From Grammothele lineata (Eukaryota > Basidiomycota > Agaricomycetes > Polyporales > Polyporaceae): DNA of 64,000 nucleotides. Positions 32,805 through 43,893 of the stretch are shown here, in pieces (position 1 is the first letter of the stretch; each line of letters starts with the position of its first letter). The position numbers and the translations under genes are program-made. The DNA is taken from assembly GCA_002150815.3 (NCBI GenBank), contig NDFF03000043.1:310001-374000 (forward strand). The letters are read 5' to 3'. Under the pieces are notes generated by a model. It did no database searches, was not told the DNA's origin, and worked only from the letters and a program-made list of their open reading frames with translations.

Positions 32805-33999
32805 GAGTCCGAGGTGGTGTGTAGAGTGTTCACTGCGTTGATCGTGTCGGCATGCAAAAGGAAGAAATGCAGAACGAAAGGCCTGCGGACGGGAGAACCG
32901 GGGGCCACGAAACCTAAGAGAACAGAAAGGACGTAAAGCGCAGGAGGAAGGTGAAAGAGGAAAGGAAGAAACCCAAACGCGACGGCAAGGGTATGTATAT
33001 CACCGTGCAGTGCTCCTGAACCGCCCAAGGGTCATTTTGTCTGGGATTCCCAGTGCTCACCGCCTCGGGCACCTTTCTCCGGATAACCGACGTCGACGCG
33101 TTCCTAGGATTGTGGCTTATCCAGCTTGCCCAGAAGATTACTTACCAGATGATCTAAGTCCGCCGCTAAGAATGCTCATGGCAGTCCATTCCCCATAAAT
33201 CAGCGATGAGACCATTCTCCCGATGAGTGCGATGATGTGATGGCGGTTTGATGGCAAGTTAGGACGAGGCAGTACGTCCTCCGCAGTGGCGCAGACGCAA
33301 GTCCGATTTTGACCGCACTCGACCCCTCGTACACACATGCTACCGAACAAGTCACCATCGACGTATTTAGTTGCCTCCAAGACTCTGCGTTCTCGAGAGA
33401 CAGAAGCGGACCCGTCAAACTACGGCCGGCTTTCACGACATACCTCAGCCTCAGCCTCATTCACTTAGATTGAGGCGCGGACTAGACGCGACAAGTACTG
33501 CTATGAGCTACTATTGATGGCGACGCGCATATGTCGCGGACTCCGATACCTCGGCTTTAGTCCGCGACGCGGCGATAAGCGTCGTGCTCACTTCTGGTGC
33601 GGCCTCAATAAACGCTTGCATAGCGTTATCGCGACACTCCATCGAAAAATACGACTAGTAGTACTTATGCCGCTCTGGTGACTCAACACGGGCTGCGCCC
33701 GCCGCGGCTTTGCAAGTTGCGGCTGGAGGCGGAGACGCACCACAGCGGTGAAGTAAAAGTAGGGGAGTGTATGAAAGCTTATCTCCACGCAGGCCCTGTC
33801 TGGCCGCCGCACCGCCGCGAGCAGCATGCGTGCTCCATACAAGTAAGAGTTGACATTTCCTGCAACGTCAGCAAGTCAGCATACAACATACAGGTCCTCT
33901 CCCACACAGACACGAAGAACGCCCCGAGACGTCTAATAGCGCCTTTTCGCCGTCCACATCCACACCGCACGTCGTACAGTTCCAAGCCACAGGTGACGT
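32805..33999. other. Intergenic with a short hairpin
   Basis: About 1.2 kb. A perfect 10-bp inverted repeat at 33533-33542 and 33559-33568 (GTCGCGGACT / AGTCCGCGAC, 16-nt loop) could form a hairpin. Minus-strand frames at 33138-33460 lack similarity. The left end may hold an upstream exon of the adjacent membrane protein. Confidence 0.4.
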
Positions 34000-36900
34000 T
34001 CATACGGCAAACCTGGTCCACACCTCCACCAGCCCGTCCGCGAGCTTCGTCGGCAGCGCCCACAGCGGCATGAACGCCTTCACCTCCTCCAGCGCCGGGA
34101 TCCGCCCACCGCCCTCCCCACTCGGGGCGCTCGCGTACTCTGCATACTCGCACGCCGCGCGCCCGCTCAGCCCCTCGTTCTCTCGCCCCTCTTCTTGGCC
34201 TTTCGCGCCCTCCCACCCAACCTCGACCACAAACTCGCGGTCCCAGGTCCGGCTCCACAAACGCACCTCCGGCACGCCCTCCGGGGTCATCCCGTACCCG
34301 CCCTGGAGGCGCATCTTCGGGGGATCATCTCCGGGCGCGGGCTCGGCGCCTGCGGGGTAGACGTACAGGAAGTTGACCGGGCGGTCGAAGTAGAGCCTGC
34401 ACGCGCGCGTGTTCGCGCCGCGCACGGCCACGCGTGCGCGCGTCGCGTTCAAGCGCGTCGTGCGAACGCTGAGCCACGCGTCCTTTTTCTGCACTGCGCC
34501 GCGAACGTCGGCCGCGTCGAGAGAGAGGTTTCCGATGCCGCCGGGGGAGGGGATGAGGTCTGTCGCCCAGGCGCATGTCATGAGGTCCGGACGGAGCCCC
34601 TTCATGGAGCAATTGAGGTCGCTTCCCCTCGCAGACGGGATCTCGGCGGAGACGTAGCGATCGACGTATCCCTGTAAGCCCGTCAGGACCGTTTCCGCGC
34701 GCACGACGTTGTACGCCGCGCGTGGAGCCAGTGTGGGGTTCACAGCGAGCGCGGGCGCAGTGTTGGGCGAGGCGAGCTCCACGAACTGCTGGAAGTAGAC
34801 GCGGAAGGGCCATTCTTGGGTGAACGGGAAGGCGGTCCAGCAGGCGACGAGGAAGACGACGGCTATTATAGCGACGGCGGCGTTGAGCGCTTGTGGGAGC
34901 TTGTGTGCGAAGGGCGCGAGGGGTATGAAGACGAGGACGGAGAAGAATGCCAAGATCTCGTACACTAAATGCGGTATCGCATCGTTAGCCACGCTACTCA
35001 ATGCTAGCATTGAGTCTAGTAAAAACGTACCCATCAGAGGATTGCTCCCATCAACGGTAGTATGCATGAGTGCGTTCAAGAGTAGCGCTTCGAGCTGGAA
35101 TAGCAAGATGGCCGTGGGAGGCACAAGCAGAACCATCTGCGCGACCCACCAGCCGTACTCTTCAGCGGGCTTCCCAACGAACCTCGAAGCCCTAGGATCG
35201 TCCATAGTGACGTACTCGTGCCCGCCCTCAGACACCCGGCGATGCTGGTGCATGAGGGGCGTGATTTCCGTCGGGTCCGTCTCGACGACCTCCGCATCAC
35301 AGTCAGCGGAAACCTCATTTTCGCCATTCTCGACGTCTTCAACCTCGGGAGGCGCCTCGTACAACACCCCACGCACGCGCCGGCGTCCGGGGACGTCGCC
35401 CTCCGCGTACGCCTCTTGTTCTGCTCGAGAGATGAAGAGCTCGCTTCGCCGGCTGACTTCGCTCCCGGGGTCGCGCCGACCACCCGCGCGAACGAGCTCA
35501 ATGATGACGGCGAGCCAAGCGCAGAGGTTGAAGATAGTCGTCCAGTAGAGGGAGCCGAGCTGGCGCTTCGAGATGGCGATGGTTGAGATGAGCACTAGGA
35601 CCCACGTGAAAGAGTATAGGGACAGTGATACGGCAAGCTTCTGGGAGACGAAGGAGGGTGGGAGGAGGTAGTGGAGGCCTTGTAGGGGGATCACCAATGC
35701 TAGGAAGGATATCGCGAGGAATATTGTCATTACGGCATAACCATGCGAGTGGATGACCTGCGAAAACGTTAGCACCGTTATGAAGTTCAATAACTGCAAA
35801 TAGTGACATACATAGGGGTTCAGATGCATGAAAGTCGAGACTAGGGCGGCGTGCACGAGGACACAAAAGATCAGGGATACCCAGAAGCGCCCCCACCCTG
35901 CGACCGCCTTCATCGCAAGTCTCGACTTCGCCAAGAAACCGTGATGACGAACCACAACTTCGTCGACAGCTGGAAGGGATATGAGCTCGGCTCCGCAACT
36001 CATGCCATGAACATACCTGAACGTTCTTTCGCAGCCAACATAACCCAAGCGATTAGGCCAACTGTGCTGAGGGGCCCGATGACCATCAGGATGATGTTCG
36101 AAACGTAGACCGCGTCCATAGGGAAGAGAAGCAAGGCATGTCCAAGCACTGACAAGGGAAGAGTCGCTTAGTCTCGCGATCGCCGTAATGTCCACTCAGC
36201 CAGCTCACCATCAAAGTACACGGACGGGCCCTCTTCAGTACCGGACTCGTCGTTGTTCAGCATGCTCAACGCAGTCCCGCGAGTCGTCTCCATCATAGCC
36301 CAGAGGGCTCTGCGTGCCTGTCCTGTACCCATCCCAGAGACGGAGTCCCTAGGAGTGTGGTAGTACGCTCGGTTCTTGTAGAACGCGAAGTCAATGCCTT
36401 GTAACCCCTTGATCTCTCCTTCGACACCGCGCGTGTACACCTCGTAGTCGGTCGCGCTTCGGATCATGCCAGCGGAGAACGCGTCGGAGGTGAGGGTGTT
36501 GCCGTGAGGGTGCGGGATGGCGTCTGACACCAAGGAGCGTGCAGCACCGTAAGATGTGCTACGGAAGACGACAGGACGTCTGAAGATTGGACATTAGGGT
36601 CGAAGCAACGTACAATGCGAAGTTGGTCGTACGTACCCTCCCGATGCCGCGCCCTCCAAGTTGATGAACGTCGAAGTGAGGTTTGCCCACGGATGCTCGA
36701 AGTACGCGTGTGCACCATTAAGAAAGTCCTCTTCGCCATTGTTGAAGAAGAAGATCGCAGTCCTCCGTGGACGACGCTCCGGAGCAGAGAAGTACTCCGC
36801 TAGCTGCAGGAGCGTCGCGACGCCCATTCCGTCGTCCGTCGCGCCAGGAGCAGTGGACACCGAGTCGTAATGGCACGAGAAGAGGACTCCATCCGGGGAC

Positions 36901-37363
36901 CCATCAGGAGAAGCGAGTGGCGAGTCCGTACCGTCGATCTTCAGGAGGACATTTGTGCCCTCGAAGTAGACGGCCATGAACCTAGGAGAGACGTATGTGA
37001 CATTTGACGAGAGGTCGTCGGAGAGGTGGACATAGTCGTGGCGCTCCGCGAGAGGTTGGAGGCGAGAAAGAATGTATGCGCGGACGTCATCGTTCGCATG
37101 AGAGATGTATGGGCGAGGACGGAGGGTGATCTACCGGGGAGACGAAATGAGTCTTTTGGGGCATAGCACCGGGAGTACGTCGATCTCACCTTGCTCAAAG
37201 CTTCGAATGCCCGGTCGAGATCCAATCCTTCGTAATCCTTCGGTAGCGACGGCAGCTCGTCCAGGACCAGGACACTAATGAACACAGCTGCATATAGTAC
37301 CAGCGCAAGCACCGTGACTTGCACCGGAGCGAATCTGAACAACGGTGCAATCTTGACTTTCAT
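34000..37363 (-). CDS. PFF1: Vacuolar membrane protease, M28 family
   Basis: Seven exons from high to low: 37363-37190, 37130-36637, 36579-36209, 36148-36017, 35969-35812, 35757-35031 and 34964-34000, encoding 1006 residues (family about 950-1050). After an N-terminal helix (about residues 13-35) comes an M28 zinc peptidase domain in the vacuole lumen. Candidate metal ligands are in FSCHYDS (His), GATDDG (Asp), NNGEEDF (Glu, also the general base), NLEGAASGG (Glu) and YHTPRDS (His). The C-terminal half has eight or so membrane helices and a large lumenal tail with glycosylation sites, matching yeast Pff1. Introns at 35758-35811 (54 nt) and 34965-35030 (66 nt) are multiples of three without in-frame stops. 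They are treated as introns because splicing rebuilds NPYVIHSHGY and the DGSNPLMVYEILAFF junction expected of the family. It is divergent from the uL23 gene. Confidence 0.9.
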
Positions 37364-37980
37364 GTTGATGTCTTCACAGGGCGGACTCAGAGACTAAGCA
37401 TTATCGGAGCAGCGAGGGATTCGAGATATAGCAGCCAAGACCGCAGTAGTAGCTGTCCAAGAGAAGCTCGAGGACGACAGGAGGCTAAGGGCAAGCAAGC
37501 GAACGTGCTCGCCGACTCCCGAGTACCGCTATGACGCGCACTAGCGCCACGGAGTCGCGGACCGAGACGTGAGCTCTCGGGTGACATGCTGGTCACAGTA
37601 GCGCCCGCAACACGGTCACACTCTCTCGACTGTGCGCGCCCGCCAGAAATCTGCCATCCACAACACAGGCGGCATCGTCAAGGTGAGTATCATTCCACAG
37701 GTCATGAATTATGCTCGGACAGGCTCCTGGACGGTCTTTCGGCGTGCTGTAGTGGGTGCGGGACGAGATGGATGGTGGGAAGTGGGTGGATGGCTCAGTG
37801 AACTTTGGGATGACGCGAGGAAGATAGGGCAGGCCAGGGTTTGGTAGTTGGGCAGGGAAGGAGAGGCGGCCACCCCCCCAGCACGTCGCAACCTGCGTTG
37901 CAAGGCCGTCTTGAGCCTGTCTCATGCGCTCTTGTGCATTGCTCTAACGGCGGATTCCTCTCAGACCAAGATCCACACCA
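37364..37980. promoter_or_regulatory. Divergent promoter, protease / uL23
   Basis: 617 bp between divergent start codons. It should contain the uL23 promoter and 5' UTR. A possible 5'-UTR intron donor (AAGGTGAGT) occurs at about 37680, and an acceptor-like CCTCTCAG lies at about 37960-37967 just before the ATG, consistent with a leader intron as in other fungal ribosomal protein genes (inference). Confidence 0.4.
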
Positions 37981-38676
37981 ATGGCCTCCACGAAGACTAC
38001 GAAGGGTAAGACGGCGGCGAAGGGTACGTCCGCTTTTGCGCGCTATCGTCCGTCTTCGTGTCTTATACTTCGTAGCATCTGGCCAGGATGCGAAGGCCAA
38101 GGCCGCGAAAAAGGCTGCGCTCCACGGCACCCACGCACACTCCTCGCGCAAAGTGCGCACCTCCGTCTCTTTCCACCGCCCCAAGACCCTTCGCCTCGCC
38201 CGCAGCCCCAAGTACCCCCGCAAATCCATCCCCCATGCCCCTCGTATGGACCAGTTCAGGACGATTGTTTCGTGAGTCGTGGTTTGCAAACACTCCTTTT
38301 CCGCCCGTTCAACGGTCTCGTGATGATAGGCCACTGAACACGGAGTCGGCGATGAAGAAGATTGAGGAGCACAACACCCTCGTCTTCATCACTGACATCC
38401 GGGCGAACAAGCGTCAGATCAAGGACGCGGTGAAGAAGCTCTACGACGTCGAGGCTGCGAAGATCAACACCCTCATCCGGTGAGTCCTCACCTATGTGCA
38501 GGGATACGCGCTGGTTTCTCATGCGTACTGCAGTCCCGACGGCAAAAAGAAGGCGTACGTCCGCCTGACGGCCGACCACGATGCGCTGGACGTTGCGAAC
38601 AAGGTGCGTTTCTCGCATTTTTTCTATGTATGCAACGTTTTTCTGAGTGGTCTGTGCTTAGATTGGCTTCATCTAA
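37981..38676 (+). CDS. RPL25: 60S ribosomal protein uL23 (L25/L23a)
   Basis: Five exons: 37981-38023, 38076-38271, 38330-38479, 38534-38603 and 38662-38676, encoding 157 residues. The basic N-terminal extension (Lys/Ala-rich) is followed by the eukaryotic uL23 core: [69 protein letters not shown] and the terminal [20 protein letters not shown]. It binds domain III of 25S rRNA beside the peptide exit tunnel and is the docking site for SRP and nascent-chain factors. The last exon encodes only IGFI and the stop. All introns are 52-58 nt. The strong family match and short introns make the model secure. Confidence 0.95.
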
Positions 38677-39739
38677 ATGGTCGATCGCTGTCCGCTACCC
38701 ATCGTCGTCTACCCACACCCCTCGCACGCTTTGTTCTGCTTTACTGCGGATGCATATGTACTCTGAGCCATTGGTGTTGCCCGCCGCCGTCCCCCATGAC
38801 ATGACACACCCTGTATGCGTACCACACAATGCCATACGCCCATGCAAAACGCAGCTTGTTGAGGGTCGCGAGATGTGATAGGAGCCTTCAGCTGGGACAC
38901 GTTCGCTCTCGCTGGTTTGTTCGGATACTATATGAGTGTTGAGACTCAGAGGGTCATTGGCGTTAAAATTCATCGAGTGCTTAAGCGCCCATAACCTGTT
39001 GCTCTTGCAATGCAACGTCCGTGTTCAGCATGTACTTCGTATGATCTGACATTGCGACATAGAGCTTGTTCCACACTTATTAGCCGCAATTGGTGCGTAT
39101 TTTCATCATGCTTTCCGCCTGACACGACTGTTCACTGACGTTCTCGAACGGCCTAGACGGACATTGTCGGCGTTGCGTGCACGCCGATCTCTAGGAGTCG
39201 CCCATAGCCTCGGCGATCTTCGAAGCAAGAGACCAATACTAGGAACTCAATCTCGCCGTCTCAATGAATGACTCTGTAAACGCAGTTCATAGTACCGGGG
39301 GTTCCGCCAGGCACCCGCTGGTGGGCTGTTTGGGCCAAAGATAGCAATCCACTATCAAACGGCAGCAGTTTAGGCCGCGTGGGCGCTGTGGAGTGGTGGG
39401 CGATGGACGTGCGTTTACGCTGTTGCCTCTCTGAGAAGCCGGCCGCGAGCTGGGAACGCCGGGGAAAGATTGCGAACGGCCGTCTACGGCCGCGCCGGGC
39501 AAGAGACGTTGAACTTCTTGTTCTCTGCCCACGACCATCTCCCCGTCGCCCACCTCCTCCCTCTTGCCCGCCGTCTCCGCCTCCCCCTCCGCGCTCTCGA
39601 GCCGCACCCCTCACGCTCTTTAAGCTGCAAGCGGACCCCACATTCCTTCACCTACAATCCTTTCAGCGCACTCCCTCCGGGCCTCGCCGCATCACCCTCA
39701 CGTCCGCCTCGCTCACCGCCACCCTCACGACTCGTAGCC
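38677..39739. other. Intergenic; 3' of uL23 and promoter of Tos1 copy 2
   Basis: About 1.06 kb. A pyrimidine-rich stretch (about 39530-39735, CCTCC/CCGCC) directly precedes the Tos1 start and looks like a CT-rich core promoter or leader. No gene is supported. Confidence 0.45.
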
Positions 39740-41135
39740 ATGCGCGGAAAGTGCCGCATCTCGTCTTCCACCATCCTCTCCGCCGCCTCCGCGGCCACGT
39801 CCATCGCGACGTCCATCCTTTCCGGGGCTTCCTCGGTCACGTCCGTCGGGACCTCGGCCATCCTTTCGGCGTCCACCGCCGTCGCGCAGCTGGCGCCGAA
39901 CAACCTCGTGCCTGCCGCGATCACGTCTAACGCTCCATTGAGCGCGCTCAAGTACACTGGAGTTGGAAGCACGGGCTCGTACGATCAGGTTACGAACATC
40001 CTCCCGGGCACGTTCCCCACGTGCGAGCCCAACCCGTTCTGCATAACCACCCCCAAGCAGATCAGCGGTAAGCGATCGTCTCGTCCCATCGTCTAGGGAG
40101 TGAGACCGCGATTGGTGTGGAGCTGACAGATGCGCGCGTATCATTATCCAGGCAATCTGGCTCCGTTCGACGATGAGATGACCGTCGCGTTCCGCGGTCC
40201 ACTGAACCTGTACAACATCGCGGTCTACCAACCGACGAACTCGAGCGGCGCCACTTGGAAGCAGGCCAGCTCGTGGAGCGCTAACCAGGCGCCCTCGAAC
40301 CTCGTCTTCATGAACAACGACGGTGGCAGCAAGAGCGGCGAGTGGTCCAGTGCGTTTCCCTTACGATACCTCGAAACACCGTGAACTGATCGTGACGCAG
40401 TTTGCGCCGGGGCCAGCCAGTCGTACGCCAACGGAGACTGGACCGACGCCACCACCGCTCCCAACGCGGAGATTGCCAAGGGCTCCCTTGATGAGGATCA
40501 CGAAGTTGTACGTGTTCGCAGCCTCACGGTCATACTTCACCGGTGTCTGACGCCTCTTCGCGCAGAACATCATGACAGCAACCGAATGCAGCTCCAGCAG
40601 CCCCTGCGCCGGCTTCTCGCGCGGGACCGCCAACCACGGCTGGGCCGGCTCCAAGTTCTTCGTCTTCACCTTCGACATGCCGCCCTCGTCCGACGCGTCC
40701 AAGGTCCCCGCGATCTGGGCCCTGAACGCGCAGATCGTCCGCGCGGCGCAGTACGGCTGCAACTGCCGTGGGGTCGGCCCCAAGGGCTGCGGCGAGCTCG
40801 ACATCCTCGAGACCATCGCCGGCACGAACACCTCGCGCGCCATCTCCGAGATCTACTCGCCCAAGGGCGCGACGGGCTCCGGGGCCGCGTTCTTTGCGCG
40901 CCCCGAGGGCGGGAAGGTCACGTACGGGGTCATCTTCGACGTCCAGACGGACAGCATCGCGATCCAGCAGTACACCGAGTGGGACTACTCCCAGTCGGCG
41001 ATCACGAGGAGCGTCGTCGATGGCTACCTGAACGCGCCGGCGATGAAGGTCGCGTTCGGGGGCTCAAACGAGCGTCGTGAGGACAGGCCGCGCTCGGTCT
41101 TCAGTGCACATCGTCGTCACCGCGGGCACAACTGA
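39740..41135 (+). CDS. Tos1-family cell wall protein, copy 2
   Basis: Exons 39740-40067, 40152-40349, 40401-40507 and 40566-41135, encoding 400 residues, with intron phases 1,1,0 as in copy 1 and an exon 3 of exactly 107 nt in both. The N-terminus is a 50-residue Ser/Ala/Thr-rich hydrophobic leader rather than a compact signal peptide, so secretion may use a long leader or the true start may differ. The Tos1 N-terminal domain (GVGSTGSYDQVT, FPTCEPNPFCITTPKQISG) and C-terminal domain (CAGFSRGTANHGWAGSKFF, AIWALNAQIV, CNCRGVG, CGELDILET) are intact. The C-terminus is Arg/His-rich. Expected role: wall-bound protein in beta-glucan organisation. Confidence 0.85.
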
Positions 41136-42077
41136 GTGACGCTTGCGCGTCCCTCAGGCCCCTCGGACGCGATGGCTGGTTCCCCGGCGTCCTTTTCTCC
41201 TGCTCTCCGTCGCTCTGCTTCCGTCGCATCTTCATGGTCTCGTGCTCTCCTCTCTCGCATTTCCGTCTTTATGTTCTAAGTTTGCGTCTCCCTAGAGTCC
41301 TCTAGACCCACCCATATATCCGGGCGCCAGCCGCCCGCCGCACGCTCGTGGCCGTGCGGTGCTCTGTAGTCTCCCTACCACCTGTACCCATTCAAGACCT
41401 AGGCCGCGCGGCGGAGCTGCGCGCTTGTGGGTCTGATTCCTGCCAGAAGCATGCTTGCATGTATATGTCGCCTCTCAATGAGATCTCACTGTTGTTGTAA
41501 CACAAAGTGCGCGCATCCTGAGTGTTTTGTGGCGCCTCAAGACCGTCGACCAGGCAAGGTAAGTTCGGCAAAGGCAGTCGTGGACGGCAGTAGGGGGACG
41601 TGTAAGTTTCGGCCCCGGGGACCGCCATATTCGCCGGTCGGACTTCGATCGGGCGTTCAATACAAGCCTATCGGAGATTGCCGAAGAACTGGCGATCACA
41701 AGCATTGAAGAGATGGTTCTCAAGCTGACAGTACTGAAATCGTGTTAATCGACCTTTTACTTCCTCTTGCACTGTCTTCCGTTCGTCACGCTATGACCGT
41801 GGAGGCTGCTCACATATCGAGATCGTTCATCAGCTTGAGGGGTGTAGCTGGAATGTACCGGTGCGTGACGCCTCTACGGGCTCATGTGGGTCTGCTCTGA
41901 CTTTGTCATCATCGGGACCCAGGGGCTCTGCCGGCTTGAAGACGCGTCGCTCACTGCGTAAGGGGCGTGCCGGGCCGCAGACGTGTCCCTAACTCCCCAC
42001 GGCGCGGCATGCGCACGTTCCCCTTCAAAAGGAGATAGGAGCGCGGCTAGCCATGACGATCTCCTACCTTCCCTTAC
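41136..42077. other. Intergenic, nothing recognised
   Basis: About 940 bp between two plus-strand genes. It contains the CT-rich 3' UTR of Tos1 copy 2 (to about 41400) and the promoter of the next gene. No open frame is supported. Confidence 0.45.
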
Positions 42078-43893
42078 ATGCTACGCCCGAGCGCATCCGC
42101 GCTACCCCTTCATATACTCACAGGCCTCTCGCGCACACCAGCACACTCTCGCCTTCTTCGACCCGCCATAAGGTCTAGCTCTCGCGGTGGACTTCGTTTC
42201 AAGTCTACGTTAGGCATCGGCATACCTGCACTCCCGTTCTTGCCAGGAATTATGACGAACACAAAGGACGAGGGCGCGAAAGGGGTCACGGAGGAGCTCT
42301 CATGGGGCGATGTCGTAGTGACGAAGAGGACGGAGGTGAAGTGGACCGACACGCCGCCTACGCATCACGCGAACAAGTGCTCGACGCGCTTTCAAAACCC
42401 CTGGCCGTCGTTCAAGTGAGCACTTACATCGCGTCGGCCCTTCAAACGGGCGCGTGCTGAGCCCTTTCTCCTGCTAGGTTTCCTACTACGTCGGAAATGC
42501 TTAAAGTGCGTATTGACTACTGGTATTTTGCGCGCCACATTCTCATTTGACCCCTACGCGAAGGCTTTCCTCGGCGGCGGCATTCAGGCGACTCCTCCCA
42601 CGGACTTGGCGGATCAGCTTCCCTCGAAGGTACCAGATTGGGGCGCAGGTACAGAGCCTGTCGCGCTCAAGGCGACTTGGCTTGGGTACGTTCGTGTCTG
42701 CCTCACGTTCAAGCTTTGATCATTCATCACCATTCGTTTGCAGGCACGCGTGCTTCCTTGTCGAGCTGCCTACCCCTGAAGGTGCCGCGCGGGGCCCAAG
42801 GATACTGTTCGACCCAGTCCTCTCGCAGCGCTGCTCGCCAGTACAATTTTTAGGTCCTTCCCGGCTACTTCGTGAGCATCTACGACGTCATAGTCCATGT
42901 GTGTGCTACTAATGTAGCCCGTTGCGTGGCGCAGCAACACCGTGTGCGGTGGAAGAACTCCCCGAGGTTGATGTCGTAGCGTTTTCGGTACGTGTACCAT
43001 ATCACCGTTCGCAGTCGTCTATCTCATACCCTCGTGTTCCACAGCACAATCACTACGACCAGTAAGTTGAGCATATTTCTTCAGGACTGCACTCTAACGC
43101 GCTCGTAGCATGGACCTCAGTACTATCCAGGCCGTTTGGAAGAGACATCGCCCACAGTTCTTCGCCCCGTTAGGCAACAGGGTCCATCTTAAATCCTTCG
43201 GCATCTCCGACTCCCACATCCATATCCTCGACTGGTGGGAGGACTCGTCCGTCTCTGTCTCCCTTCCCGCCACCTCCGCTTCCTCCACTTCCCCTCAAGC
43301 GACGTTCATCATGGCCTGCACGCCCGCTCAACACCTCGGGAATCGCAGCCTCTTCGACAGATGGCATACCCTCTGGTCATCCTGGGCAGTCGCGGAATCC
43401 CTCCCCGCCTCTTCCCCCCGCGCGCCGAAGCAGCTCTTCTTCGGAGGCGACACCGGATACCGGGCCGTCAGCGGCGCCCCAGGCGAGGACGAGCGCGCGC
43501 TGCCGCACTGTCCCGCATTCGCGGATATCGGGGCGAAGTTCGGGCGATTCGACCTTGCGCTGTTGCCCATTGGAGCGTACGCCCCTCGCGCGTTCCTCTC
43601 GGGCATGCATGCGAGCCCAGGGGACGCGGTGGAGATCTTCAAGGACGTGAAAGCGGAGCGGGCTGTTGGGATGCATTGGGGGTGAGTATTTGAGCGTTCG
43701 CCGGAGCTAGCGCCGTTCTGTTTCTTTCGGATTCCTGCAGACGCTTGCTCATCTCGTCATCCTCAGGACATGGACGCTCTCCGGGGAGCCGACCATGGAG
43801 CCTCCACAGCTGCTCAAGGAGGAGTGCGCGAAGGCTGGGCTGGCCGAGGGCGCGTTCACTGTTTGCGCGCTGGGCGAGACGACTGTCGTATGA
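42078..43893 (+). CDS. NAPE-PLD / FMP30-like metallo-phosphodiesterase
   Basis: Eight exons: 42078-42415, 42478-42505, 42564-42685, 42744-42871, 42935-42987, 43045-43061, 43109-43681 and 43767-43893, encoding 461 residues. It is a metallo-beta-lactamase-fold hydrolase of the N-acylphosphatidylethanolamine phospholipase D group. Visible landmarks are RFQNPWPSFK, ATWLGHACFLVELP, LFDPVLSQRCSP, the metal motif SHNHYDHMD, FFAPLGNR, WWED, the H in TPAQHLGNRS, FFGGDTGYR and the C-terminal AVGMHWGTWTLSGEP. The first 50 residues are Arg/Ser-rich without acids, with RFKST near a likely cleavage site, which fits mitochondrial import as for yeast Fmp30. The zinc-binding HxHxDH motif is encoded by a 17-nt micro-exon plus one base of the next exon. 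Intron 2 ends in AAG. An internal ATG at 42252 could give a non-mitochondrial form. Confidence 0.85.
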
